Shown here: positions 1 to 9,245 of the stretch, in pieces | Layout: every line of letters begins with the position of its first letter | Numbering within the stretch: position 1 is the stretch's first letter | NCBI GenBank assembly: GCA_001598975.1 | Contig: BBXU01002781.1 | Span: 1-17,670, forward strand | Source of the DNA: Parachlorella kessleri | Taxonomy: Eukaryota; Chlorophyta; Trebouxiophyceae; Chlorellales; Chlorellaceae | Reading direction: 5' to 3' | DNA: 17,670 nt | Made by a program: the position numbers and the translations under genes | Notes under the pieces: generated by a model | The model's input: the letters and a program-made list of their open reading frames with translations, nothing else | Told to the model about the DNA's origin: nothing | The model's database searches: none

Positions 1-221
1 CGAAGCCAGGGCCTGGGCTTACTGGCCTGGGGGGAGGAGCTTGCGGCGACGGTACAACCCCTGAGCCTGCTGGGTGCAGCAGGAGACTGTGAGCCGGACT
101 ACAGCCCTGGAGAGGAGTCTGCTCGCAACACTGAGCCCATCCATCACGCTGCCTGCACCCGTCTGTCTCGGACAAGGTAGCATCCGTCCCGCCAGGCTGC
201 ACGGGGTTGCCGGGAGCTCAC

Positions 222-1853
222 CTGAGTAGCCGAGCTCTGTGACCTTGAGGCCCCACCAGTGCTTGGCCACGTCGAAGTAGCGGTTGATCCCATGCCACAC
301 CCTGCATGCATGCATCACAGAGGGGACATTCCACCACATCTCTTCTTCTGTTTAGGCTGTACAAATTTGTATATCAGCTAACTTGAGAGCGAAGGTTTGG
401 CCAGCACCAGGGAAAAGGTTCCAGGTACGGCCCTTAGCATTAGCAGCTCATTAATTTCCACGCTCCTCCTCAGCTGGTTGGCTGCTGAAGGTTCATCCAC
501 TCCCGCTGGGGGGAGGGGGACAGCCAGCGCGACGGGTCAGAAAGTAAGTTTTCCAGGCCTATCTACCCACTTACTTATACTGTAAAAGTTGCACTTGGCA
601 GTGTGTACTGCCAGTCCCACAGCAAGCCGCAACTATTGCTAGCCTCATTCAGAGCGCTGGCATGAGGGCTACTGATGCCGTTCAAGGCGTGCTCTTCCGA
701 CTACCGAGGGGGGGTTGCCTAGCATGCATGGGCACCAACACCACGCACCCGTTCGGCTCTGGGTACCAGGGGTTGGATTCCCAGTAGTGGAACGGGAAGG
801 CCTTGTCAAGCAGGGCGGGCAGCCCAGCCTCCTGGCAGAACCTGAACGAGGCCTGGTCCGGCACGATCATGAGGGTGTGGTTCAGGAGCCTTGCGGGCGG
901 CCGGTTGCCTATATGGTACGCCTGCAGGGAAGAATGTGGGTGTTGGTGTGGGGTGCAGGAGAAGGAGAAGGAGAGGGGCATGCAGCAGCAGGCTTGGGTG
1001 TCCTGCGTTCTTGTGGCATGGGTAAGGCAAGCGCCACGAACACAGACGGCTCACTGGCATGCCAGGACACATAACTAGCAAAGCTGGATGCCAGACCGCG
1101 GTGCCAAGTCCTTACAGCATGCGCAGGGTAGCTGCACACTATACCGATTGCTCTGCAGGTGCCCTTGAGATCCAACTTTAAGGAGCCGCGCCCCCCCCCC
1201 CCTCTTATTTTTCTTGCAAGCTGGCTGTGGCGAGCCTCCCAAACCCGCACGCATGTCATGCCCTAAAAGCTCACCCAGTTCTTCAGCTGGGCCAAGGCAT
1301 TCCGCTCCGGGTCAACCTTGAACACCAGCAGGATGACCTGCCTCCTGTCGTTAGCCAGCCGCCGCAAGATGGCAGGCGCTGTGGCGTTGTTGATGATGCC
1401 GTGGAACTTCCGCCGCAGCATTGGCCGCTCCGGGCTGCTGCTGCCGCTGCTGCTGCTGCTAGTGGTGTTGAGGAGCTGCCGAGCCAAGCCACTATCTAAA
1501 GCCCCTTCATGTACCTGCTCCTCCTGCAGCTGTTGTTGCTGATCCTGCTGCGGGGCGATTTGCTCCATTGGCTGCTGCTCCTGGTTCTCCTTGGATGAAT
1601 GCCCCTGCTGCCCTCCCAGCTGCTGCTCCTGGATGGGAGACGAGGCTGGGAATACTTGCTCCTTCTGCTGCCACTGCTGCTGGTCTCCCAGGGGGTCATC
1701 CGGCTCTAGTAAGAGTACTGTTCCCTCGCCGTGCAGCCGCCTATTATGAAACCTGGGCAGTGGCAGGGCTGCACCGGCCCTGCTGGTCCGTTCTTGAGTA
1801 ATGACTGTTTTAATGCAGGCAAGCAGCAGTGCCAGGGCCACCCAGCCCTTCAT
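222..1853 (-). CDS. Nucleotide-diphospho-sugar transferase-like protein (GT77-like), 5' part only
   Basis: Three exons are visible: 1275-1853, 749-921 and 222-301, with phases 0, 2 and 1 that match across GTGAGC/CAG, GTGCGT/CAG and a final GTGAGC donor at 221. The rest of the gene lies left of the window. The start at 1853 (context GCCATGA) gives a hydrophobic signal peptide or anchor of about 20 residues (MKGWVALALLLACIKTVITQ). Residues 55-120 are a Gln/Glu-rich stem encoded by CAG-type codons, then a Ser run. From about residue 160 the sequence is folded-domain-like: a strand (RRQVILLVFKVD), then HTLMIVPDQASF, GLPALLDKAF, and in exon 3 a Tyr-Phe-Asp-Val-Ala-Lys helix leading to LGYS. This order matches family PF03407, where such a helix precedes the DxD metal-binding motif. 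The DxD itself should be in the next exon, off the window. Secretory-pathway glycosyl transfer is inferred; the acceptor is unknown. Confidence 0.72.
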
Positions 1854-2248
1854 GGCCTGCTGAGGTCAAGGCTGGTAAGAGGCACTCGAAGCTGTCCTAG
1901 AGATGGCCGGCTCCCACTGCGCGTCGCAAAGCACGTGTCCCAGTCACCGACTACAGCTTGGGAGCACACCTTTCGAAATCAAGGAGGCCGACCAGAGCGA
2001 AAGCCTGCGTTCTGGCGCGCGACGCGAGGCAGTGGAGGGCTGGTGCATGGTCCCACATGGAGGAGCCGGTACGCTCCAGTACTGAGTGGATGTCTACGGC
2101 AGGCGAGTGATGTGTCCGAGTGCTTGGAAGAAGGTGTTAATTATTCTATGATAAAAATTCTGTACTCACTGTTTTGACTGCGTTACACGAGACTGTGATT
2201 TGACCATAGGCTCCTTGCCAGCCAAACCATCCTACCTGGCCTACAAAC
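1854..2248. promoter_or_regulatory. Divergent intergenic region between the GT77-like gene and the acidic plastid-protein gene
   Basis: This 395-bp gap separates two start codons pointing away from each other, so it probably holds both promoters. The only compositional feature I can point to is an AT-rich patch at 2137-2161 (containing TATGATAAAAATT), about 90 bp upstream of the plus-strand start and placed plausibly for a TATA-like element. No convincing coding exon was found here. Short open frames on the plus strand (1731-2177, 1903-2085) show no domain-like sequence. Confidence 0.4.
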
Positions 2249-5200
2249 ATGAGAATGTTACGTTTAAGCAGCTCTTGGTTGACTCGACCTACAATGCCGA
2301 GGCCTTCTACTAGGCAAGTCTGCAGCATGTCTGTCAATCGTTTGCTGCTCAGTGTAACCGTGCCTACATTGGGTTGTATCGTTCACTGAGAGTGAGATGG
2401 TTGACTAGTAGTACGGAATGCATATGTTGCAGGTGTCGGTCGCGGAGCTCCACGGCTATAGTTCATGCCAGGAAATCGCCCGGAAACTATGGCCAGTACT
2501 CGGACTATTACTCTAGCGACGAGGCCAAGGAACTATCTAAGATACTGCCAGCAGACCCCACCAGCCTGTTTGAGGACAGTGAGTGGGACTGACGTTGCGC
2601 CTCTGGCCCCAGGAGAAAGACACGTTTGTTCGGTCTTTTGGAGAGCCGGCTGTGTGTCCTATGAAGTGTTCGGTTCGAGCTGTAGTAGGAAGCAGTGTAC
2701 GCCTCAGGTTCCTGCTCTCCTGTCTGTGCTGGGTTATGCGGGAGTGGTGTGGGTGCCGCCAGCTCCCTCCTCCTCGTATTGGGCGGGCACTAAGCACATG
2801 GAAATGTAAGTATCCAGGATCTGTTGGTGCTGGGTGCAGGGAATGGCTGGCAGCTTGCCTGACCTGCCTTTGCTCTCTGCATGCAGGTGTGCCACCCAGC
2901 GCCGCAGACCTAGGCCTGTATGCCTCCCTCGGCGCCACCGCCGCGTCGTCGGCCGCCGCCAACCGCCTCTTTGGCGGCGACCTGCACAGCAGCCTGGACG
3001 ACTCGCTGTACAGCGATGCCTACAGCGAGGAGTTCAACAGCTTTCGGGACCCTGGGCCCGACGCCGGGCCGTGGTTCTCCCAGCAGTCGCCCATCAACAG
3101 CGGGCTGAGCCTTGACGAGGACTTGGAGGTGCGCCCCGGATCGGATACCCTGGCTGGTATTGGATCGCTCGCAAGACAGATGGACTGGTTGTGGTCGGTG
3201 CTGTACATGAGCCTTGACGAGGACTTGGAGGTGCGCTGTTGCGCTACGCTGGCTGGTACTGGCCGATTTGCCCAGCAGATAAAGTGCAGACAGCCCCGTC
3301 AGTCCAGTATGTGTATACCCTCCTCTCCGATCCGCATCGCCAGCCACCTTTGCCAGGTAGACGTGTTGTGGCCAGTGCCGTACATGGGCATGGGGTGCTG
3401 GACAGCTGCAGGGCTGGGAACCCAACAAGAACGGGCTCCTTTCCTGTGAGGGCTGTATGAGCTGCAAGCCAGTGGTGGAGGCATGGCCCCGCCTTGGGCA
3501 TAAGGCGTTGTAGCAGCAAGTTTGCAGTTATACCTCATGCGCAGGTGCTGTCAGACGAGGCCAAGGCGTACCGCCAGTGGGAGCTGCAGAAGGCCCTTGA
3601 CAAGGCCTTGGAGCTGTCATCGTACCAGATTACGCACACAGTCAACAGGTGCGCTGTTTGCGCGGGGTGCAGACTTGTTGTTGAGGGTGGCTCCTGGGGG
3701 AGGTGTGTGCAGGCAAGCTGCGGCCAGTTCGGAGGGAGACAGCACCGGGTAGCAGCTCGTTGTGTGATGCCTGCTTGAGCATGCTTTTCTATTGAAGAGT
3801 GAGCGAGCGGGCTTTGCAGTTGCAGTTGCAATGCTTATGTAGTTTCACATGGTGCGAGCAAGGCAACACACCGGGGTTCTCGACGAAGACAGCGTTGCCT
3901 GCTGCCCAGCGAACAGGCAGTCTGTCTAACCACAGTGCGCCAGGCGTAACTTGTGATGTACATGCCACGTCCAGCCTCTGCTATGTCTGTCCGCAGGTAT
4001 CTGATCTCTATGACTTACAGCAGGGTGATGAGGAGTTGAGAGCATCGAGAATGCCTCATGCAGTCTGCTTACTCCTGTGCCTGGGGATTTGCATGTCCTG
4101 CTGTGCAGGTACATGATCTCTGTTGAGCACAGCCGCATCATGGAGGAGCTTGAGATTGAGGATGCACACCGGCTGGACGGCGGCGGCTCGTCAATTCCGC
4201 CGTGGATCAGGGCTGTCTACAAAGTGCAGGAGGACTTTGATGCACTGAACGAACGTGAGCGGGGCTGGTTGCTGGGAAGGAGGGTGCTGTTACAGGTGCT
4301 CAGCCTGGACGGCTGGCAAGCCGCCAGCCGTATGTTTGCCCAGGCTGATGGTGCGGGGTGGTGGTCCATGTCCTGTGCATTGTCATAGCATGGCCACTTG
4401 GCTGAGCAGGGCCTGGCGCAGGTTGGGCTGGCTTCTCAAGTGGCTCCTGTCTGTGATTGGACTGTTTCCAGGTTCTGGTGGGAGTGTCACTGGCGTTTCT
4501 GGCTGCACAGCAAGCCTGGGCGCAGGAGCAGCCGTCCCGTGGACAGGAGCCCAGCTTGGGCTGGGGTACAAGCTGTGATAATGTTTGTGCTGTTGTGCTG
4601 TGGCTGGGTGCAGAGCAAGCCTGGGAGGAGGAGCAGATGTCTCTGGAGGAGCAGCGGCGGGTGGACGAGGATGTCGCTCGTGCTGTGGAGCAAGCATGTG
4701 AGCCAGGCTGCCGTGCCCTGCTGCTGCTTTCTGTGGCTTGGGGCTGGACGTGCAGCGCGGTACGGGTGTGAACCGCCACGGCTACGGCGCAGGCTATACA
4801 TTGCAGCAGTATCACCACAGCTGGGATCTAGGCCCTTCCACTGGCAGCAGGCAGCGAGCCGGCTTCGGCCGCCGCCTCACAGCTACCCTGCGACACAGCC
4901 TGCCGCCACACGCACCAGCGCTACCTACCTACCCACCCACCCTGCCTACCCTTCTCCAGTTTCCCCCCCCCCCCTCCTCCCCCCGCCTGAGTCACCTTGG
5001 TCATGTTCTGTCATTGCGTGCCTCACAGTGAGCCTGGAGCGCAAGCTGGACATTACCGGCACCCAGCGGGAGCAGTCTAACGAGCCGCTGCAACTGGAAG
5101 GAGAATACGACTACGAGGCAGCTATGCTCCTGGGCGACACCGGCAGCGTCGGCGAGCTGGACGCTCTCATGGCCGGTGGGCCGGACCCCGCTTTGCAGAG

Positions 5201-6517
5201 CGAGGATGAGTCCGGGCTGGATGGGATCATGCAGGGCCCGGCACAGGCCAGGTGTGTGGGGTGGAGTTGAGAGGCAGAGGGGTGTTGAGGCGTGCTGAGC
5301 CCCGTCTGAATGGAATGGCTAAGGCGGGGCGGAATATGCCCATGGAAAGCCCTGCACAGGCCAGGTGTGTGAAGGGGTGGCATTGGGGGGGGCACAGCCG
5401 GAGTTCTGGTACACTCAGCCCTCAGGGTGCTGCAGCCAAACTGGCTCAGTCGGATTAGAGAGGTGGAACAGCTGGGGCGGGTGGAGGTGGAGGAGGGGGG
5501 CGGGGTCCTTGTGCCTAATGGTGCCTGTGCAGTCTAGCCTCTAGGCGCAACTGTTGTGCTACCTACCATGGTAGTGAGAGGTCTAGCAAGTACCTGTGTG
5601 CATCAGGACTTGCTGCCCCACACTGCATAACATGGCGCGCACCGTCCTGCTGTACGCCTTGCAGTGAGCTGTCGGCTGCCGGCGTGGGCCCCTCTGATGC
5701 CTTTGCCCCCGCCAACTTCCTACCGGGCGTCGGCGGCCAGCCGCGAGACGACCTAGGGGGAGGCGAGCCAGCAGCCGTGCCTACGGGAGGCATTTTCCAG
5801 GACCCCCGAGCGCTGCCAGGCATGCCGCCGGCGGCCGCGGCGGCCCCGCGCTTTGACGGTGCCGACGGCAGCGTGGACAGCGTGCAGCTCTCGCCGCAGC
5901 AGGCCCTGGACGACATGGACGCCGAGTTTGACCGGCGGGAAGCAGCCTGGGACGACGAAGTCGTAGCGGAGCAAGAGCGGGAAGAGGGGGAGGATAATCT
6001 TGCAGCAGGCAGCAGCAGCAGGGGCGGCGGCAGCAGTAGAAGCAGCAGCAGGGGCAGCATCGCGACAGCTCAGCGCAGCAGCAGCGGCCTGAGTGGTTCC
6101 ACAGATGATGACCTCTTGTATCGTGGCAGCGGCCCCGCGGCCGCCGCAGACCTGTACGCCACGCAGTACATTGGGGAATATACCGGCGGCGAGCTGGATG
6201 ACGAGCTGGGTGCCTGGTGGGCCGACGAAGTGCTAACGGGAGAGTCAGGAGAGGAGGAGCTGCTAGACCCAGAAGCGGCAGCAGGGGCGGAGGACGTGGA
6301 TGGGCTGGGGCCGCTGCTGCTGGGTGATGTGGACCTTGATGACGAGCTGGGTAGTGGGGATTCTGAGGAAGAGGAGGAGGATGACGAAGACTTTAGTAGG
6401 TCTGACCTGTGGAGGTTAAGGGAGCTTGAGCAGGAGCTGGAGGGCCGGCAGTCTCGCGGCGGCAGCAGGGGCCGCCGCTCGCCGTCGCGGCCTCAGTTTT
6501 CTGATGATGATCTATGA
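2249..6517 (+). CDS. Unrecognised acidic, low-complexity protein with likely chloroplast transit peptide (620 aa)
   Basis: Exons: 2249-2313, 2433-2578, 2887-3128, 3545-3648, 4109-4254, 4614-4697, 5029-5251, 5665-6517. All seven junctions match in phase and the total is 1863 nt with stop TGA. Intron 1 is GC-AG (AG/GCAAGT); the rest are GT-AG. The N-terminus is basic and Ser-rich, and VHA (32-34) followed by RKS fits an algal chloroplast transit-peptide cleavage site. Residues 35-150 are Asp/Ser/Tyr-rich. Residues 150-270 are the most ordered part: Glu-rich helices with coiled-coil character around the motif SSIPPWIRAVYKVQEDFDAL. Residues 337-620, all in the last exon, are Ser/Gly/Asp/Glu-rich, with AWWADEV, an EEEEEDDEDF stretch, and the acidic end FSDDDL. 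I do not recognise the family and give no function. An alternative in-frame donor at 3231 would add 34 codons to exon 3. The start could also be the in-frame ATG at 2255. Confidence 0.75.
2314..2432 (+). other. GC-AG intron (intron 1 of the acidic plastid-protein gene)
   Basis: The donor reads AG/GCAAGT, the usual consensus of rare GC-AG introns, and the acceptor is TTGCAG. It is the only junction I found that joins the ATG-led transit-peptide exon (phase 2) to the exon starting at 2433 in the correct frame. No GT donor in this interval has the right phase without a stop. Confidence 0.6.
3107..3236 (+). repeat. Duplicated exon-3 donor junction, copies 102 bp apart
   Basis: A 28-bp block at 3107-3134 (end of exon 3 plus GTGCGC) recurs perfectly at 3209-3236. 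The following 45 bp or so are recognisably similar, sharing CTGGCTGGTA with a C/T change and then TGG. The offset of 102 bp is 34 codons and the stretch between has no stop, so both GTGCGC donors leave the same reading frame. Confidence 0.9.
3997..4165 (+). repeat. Decayed duplicate of the exon-5 acceptor and exon start, 112 bp apart
   Basis: The sequence after CCGCAG at 3997 resembles the true exon 5 start after GTGCAG at 4109. They share GTA..TGATCTCT, ACAGC.G and, after small gaps, ATG.AGGAG.TTGAGA. The translated copies compare as YLISMTYSRVMRS-stop and YMISVEHSRIMEEL. The extra copy carries a gap and a stop, so it is a relic exon inside intron 4. Confidence 0.75.
4511..4670 (+). repeat. 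Decayed duplicate of the exon-6 acceptor and exon start, 105 bp apart
   Basis: CAAGCCTGGG at 4511 recurs at 4616, followed in both by AGGAGCAG after a 3-base difference. The peptides are QQAWAQEQ and EQAWEEEQ. The true exon starts at 4614 after GTGCAG. In the upstream copy the equivalent bases read CTGCAC, so the acceptor AG at the matching position is lost and only an out-of-phase CACAG remains. The copy lies wholly in intron 5. Confidence 0.75.
4921..4986 (+). repeat. Pyrimidine-rich tract: CTAC repeats and long C-run
   Basis: CTAC/CCAC repeats at 4921-4950 are followed by an almost pure C tract at 4963-4984. They lie in intron 6, 40-100 nt before the acceptor at 5028, and probably act as, or expanded from, the polypyrimidine tract. 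The C-run length is prone to sequencing error. Confidence 0.8.
5231..5380 (+). repeat. Duplicated exon-7 donor junction, copies 113 bp apart
   Basis: The end of exon 7 and its donor, GCACAGGCCAGGTGTGTG (GT at 5252), recurs at GT 5365. Flanking similarity includes CATG(CA/GA) upstream and GGGGTGG downstream. Read-through from the first to the second donor meets a stop at 5268-5270, so the second donor cannot give an in-frame product. The copy lies in intron 7. Confidence 0.85.
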
Positions 6518-7389
6518 GGGGGAGCGTTAGTTGAGGGTGGTGGTTGTCGAGGTTACAAAAAGTCAAGGGTTGGTCTCCCACCTGGTTGGCAAACCTCTGC
6601 CACGGGGAAGTGTAAGTGTTTGACTGTGTGACTTCCCCCCTTGCTGCGTGCGTGGGTATTGAGAGCAAGTAGTGTCGGATATTATTGCTGTTCAGCAGCG
6701 GTGTACTGCATTTTAGCTGCGCTCTTCTCTATGCCCTTCATGTCATTCTGCCAGTACACGTACCCGTTGTCACAACACAGCATGATGCGGAAGGGCAGGC
6801 TCATGCCCACTTGAAGCTTATGCACCACTTGACATTCTTGCGCTCAACTATTCTCGGCTCTTTTTGGTTGCAACATGTACAAGCAGTGCAACCATGAAAG
6901 CTTTTCTGGGAGCTGGAGAGCTTAGAAAGGGAGTTTTGCTGCCCAGTGCTCAAGTTAGCAAGGAAGCAGGTATAGTGACACCACTCCTCTTTGGTAAGGG
7001 TGGAATCAATGCCAAGATCAAATAGCCACGGCTACCCCTTGTTTGAAGGTGCCCTAGTAACGAAACATTGTCAAATAGCACTGAAGACAATAAGACTATT
7101 GTATTTTAACTGCACACTGGCGCATTGAGCTAGACTGCGTACAAAATAGGGTCATAGCTGCAATGGCACCTGGCACTCAATTCACCTTGAACTCTGTTTG
7201 CACGACCAACCACCCTTACTAAACACAGTCAGTCGCCTTGCCCTGAAGTTGGAGGGTAGCAGACCTGCAACCTCCGACCACCCCTCACGAAAGAGCTACT
7301 CATATTGCAGTGCAGGGCTGCTAGATGCCTCAGGATCTTACCGATATGTAATTGGAGAGAGTGGGGCTCCAGAGCTCCCAATCCTGAGC
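6518..7389. other. Convergent 3' intergenic region, no gene seen
   Basis: This 870-bp interval lies between two converging genes. It is more AT-rich than the exons, especially 6990-7140. Short open frames (for example 6685-6897 plus) show no recognisable domain and no splice-linked continuation. Apart from the TGTAA at 6611, I see no structured element. I found no TGTAA on the minus strand for the cupredoxin gene. Confidence 0.5.
6611..6615 (+). terminator. TGTAA polyadenylation signal for the acidic plastid-protein gene
   Basis: TGTAA is the usual green-algal nuclear polyadenylation signal. This copy is 93 nt after the TGA stop, giving a short 3' UTR. It is the first TGTAA downstream of the stop. 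Confidence 0.5.
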
Positions 7390-8740
7390 TTACTGCACGT
7401 CCACTCGAATGATCTGCCCTGACTGGCAGTGCCCCGCAACCTGGCAAGCAAAGTACAGCTGCAGCCACACACACACACACTCACACAATTCACAATTGGA
7501 AAAAGGGAGAATGGTAGTTGGGGACCTTGTCTTCTGCTCATGTGGCTGGCTAAAAGTAAGATTTGGGGTATGTGACTGTTAAGAGGCAGCCCAGTGGCGC
7601 AGGCGCCTGTCGTTATGAGATGTTTCCTGAGTCCTCCCGTCCCAGGCACCCACGAAAGCAAGTGCAGGCAACCCCTAGAGCTGCCCGCTGACGCTGCCCT
7701 TGCTGCAGGCGCAGAAACTTTCCCTGGCACTCTGCACATGGCACATGCATCCCGTCCTGTACCAAAGAAAGACTCGCAACAGCCAGCATGAAGGCACGGC
7801 CCAGCTCACCGTGCCAGGTCTGGTGGTTTTGTAGTAAGCCACAGTATTGATAGGGCTTACAGCCCCGCCGGGGATGGTCTTGTAGTCACTTGGCTTGGCA
7901 GGGCACCTGCAAGCGAGCAGTTCGATTTATATATTCACACAGCAGGCAGCTGCTGAGGTCGCAGGCGGTAGCAGGTGCAGACCAGAGTGGGGGCCTACAA
8001 AATACCCATGTAGACAGTAGGACTAGAGGCACGCAGGCTACCTACGGCGCACTAGCGCTGCCCCTCACAAGTAGCACCAAACTCGTGGCTTCCAAGTCTT
8101 GCTTTTGTGCTCTCCTCCCATGTGTACCAAGGATGCCCCTAGATTGCGGGGGCACAGTACGTTCATCCACGGGGAAGCAGATATGCATCAGGGCGGACCA
8201 AGTATGCACCTCAGGGGTGGAGGGACACATGTAACAGTCACAGCCGAATACAGTCGAAACGTTAGCTTGGCAAGACTTACGCGAAGGATGGCACCAGGGC
8301 AACCCCGTGATACTCGCCCGCACAGTCAAAGCGGAGGATGGTGCCGCAAGGGACGATGTATCTATCCCTGGATGTCAGCTTCTGCATTCATCAGGGCCCC
8401 AGGCCAGTCATGTTCAAGTGACAACGCCTGGCCAGTCTGTCTTGCTCAGAGTTATACAGTTACCTAGGGGAGGTCACTTGGGAAGTAGGGAACAAGACTT
8501 GATCCAACCCACCATGTAGAGCTGCCACTTGATGGTGACCATCCTTGTGGAGGTGCAGCTACTAACCACGGCTTGGTGAGAATGGCCTGTCACGCCGAAC
8601 CCGCTGCCTTCTATGGAGGGTCCCTCTGCTGTGGCATTGAACCTATCGCCACTGATACCCAGGGTAGCCCCCAGCCGAGCTTCAGTAACTGACAGGGTCG
8701 ACAGTGCTCCCACAAGATAGAGGCCCCAAGCTAGCGACAT
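7390..8740 (-). CDS. Secreted cupredoxin (stellacyanin/phytocyanin-like type-1 copper protein), 164 aa
   Basis: Exons: 8513-8740, 8281-8381, 7810-7906, 7390-7458. Donors are GTGGGT, GTAAGT and GTGAGC, all acceptors are CAG, and the total is 495 nt with stop TAA. The start at 8740 gives a signal peptide (residues 1-21, ending TEA). An upstream in-frame ATG-less extension was ignored because a CAG acceptor-like site at 8767-8765 suggests a 5' UTR intron. The core is a cupredoxin barrel: MVTIKWQLYM, then IVPCGTILRFDCAGEYHGVALVPS, with the first copper His at 101. The C-terminal loop LYFACQVAGHCQSGQIIRVDV supplies Cys147, His152 and Gln157. The spacing C-x4-H-x4-Q is that of stellacyanin, with Gln in place of Met as axial ligand. 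Cys153 probably pairs with Cys111 or Cys96 in the family disulfide. Electron transfer or extracellular copper binding is inferred. No membrane anchor follows; the protein ends right after the last strand. Confidence 0.88.
7466..7487. repeat. CA/GT microsatellite at an intron acceptor
   Basis: A (CA)n run at 7466-7480, continuing imperfectly to 7487, sits directly before the GGCTGCAG acceptor of cupredoxin exon 4 (read as GT repeats on the minus strand). It replaces a normal polypyrimidine tract. Confidence 0.85.
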
Positions 8741-9245
8741 CTTCAGTGCTAAAGCGATCACACCCTGCAAGACGCAGATGGACAAGAGAAGTCAACCTTT
8801 TGTTGACTCCAGTGTGCAGCCATCTGGTAGTGGCACAAGGGCTTGTCAGCTGCCAGCAAGGGAGCGTCACTCCTTGGATCACTAAGACCTGCAAGTGTTA
8901 CTTTCCCGGTGAGGCTCCAAGTATCGACCTGTGACACAGGAAGGATCGCTGATCAGATCAGCAGTTCTACCTAGGACAGTCCCAATATTAGCTACCTAAT
9001 GAACGTGACTCTTAGGAGGCCTAGACGGGCTGAAGGGGTTAAGATCCAATGGCACTGCCACCCTGGCCCCGCCTTCCAAGTTGGCACTTGGCCAATCGGT
9101 CAGTATCTTGTTATTTATGTTGTTCGTTTAGTGCTGTTGCCTAGCTGTCTTCCTGGCAGGCTGGTTATGCGTATGCAAGGAGCAGTCGTCTGAGCACTCA
9201 CCACCACTCGGCCTTCCCTTCGCCTGCAGCCTGGTGCTCAGTGCC
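8741..9245. promoter_or_regulatory. Divergent intergenic region between cupredoxin and SURF1
   Basis: This 505-bp region separates two divergent start codons and should contain both promoters and 5' UTRs. On the minus strand TTGCAG at 8770-8765 is a good acceptor 25 nt before the cupredoxin ATG, which suggests a leader intron. On the plus strand CGCCTGCAG at 9221-9229 could similarly end a SURF1 leader intron. An AT-rich TTGTTATTTATG at 9108-9119 is the only TATA-like patch. No coding exon was recognised. Confidence 0.4.

Noticed and set aside
1189..1203. C-run at 1190-1203 as a special element
   Set aside because: It lies in intron 1 of the GT77-like gene with no matching feature, and simple C-runs occur elsewhere in the window.
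2583..3449. 288-codon plus-strand open frame as one exon
   Set aside because: It merges intron 2, exon 3 and part of intron 3. The GTGAGT, CAG and GTGCGC sites with matching phases explain it better.
5563..6060. 165-codon minus-strand open frame rich in Leu/Ser
   Set aside because: Shadow of the Ser/Ala/Gly-rich last exon of the acidic protein gene.
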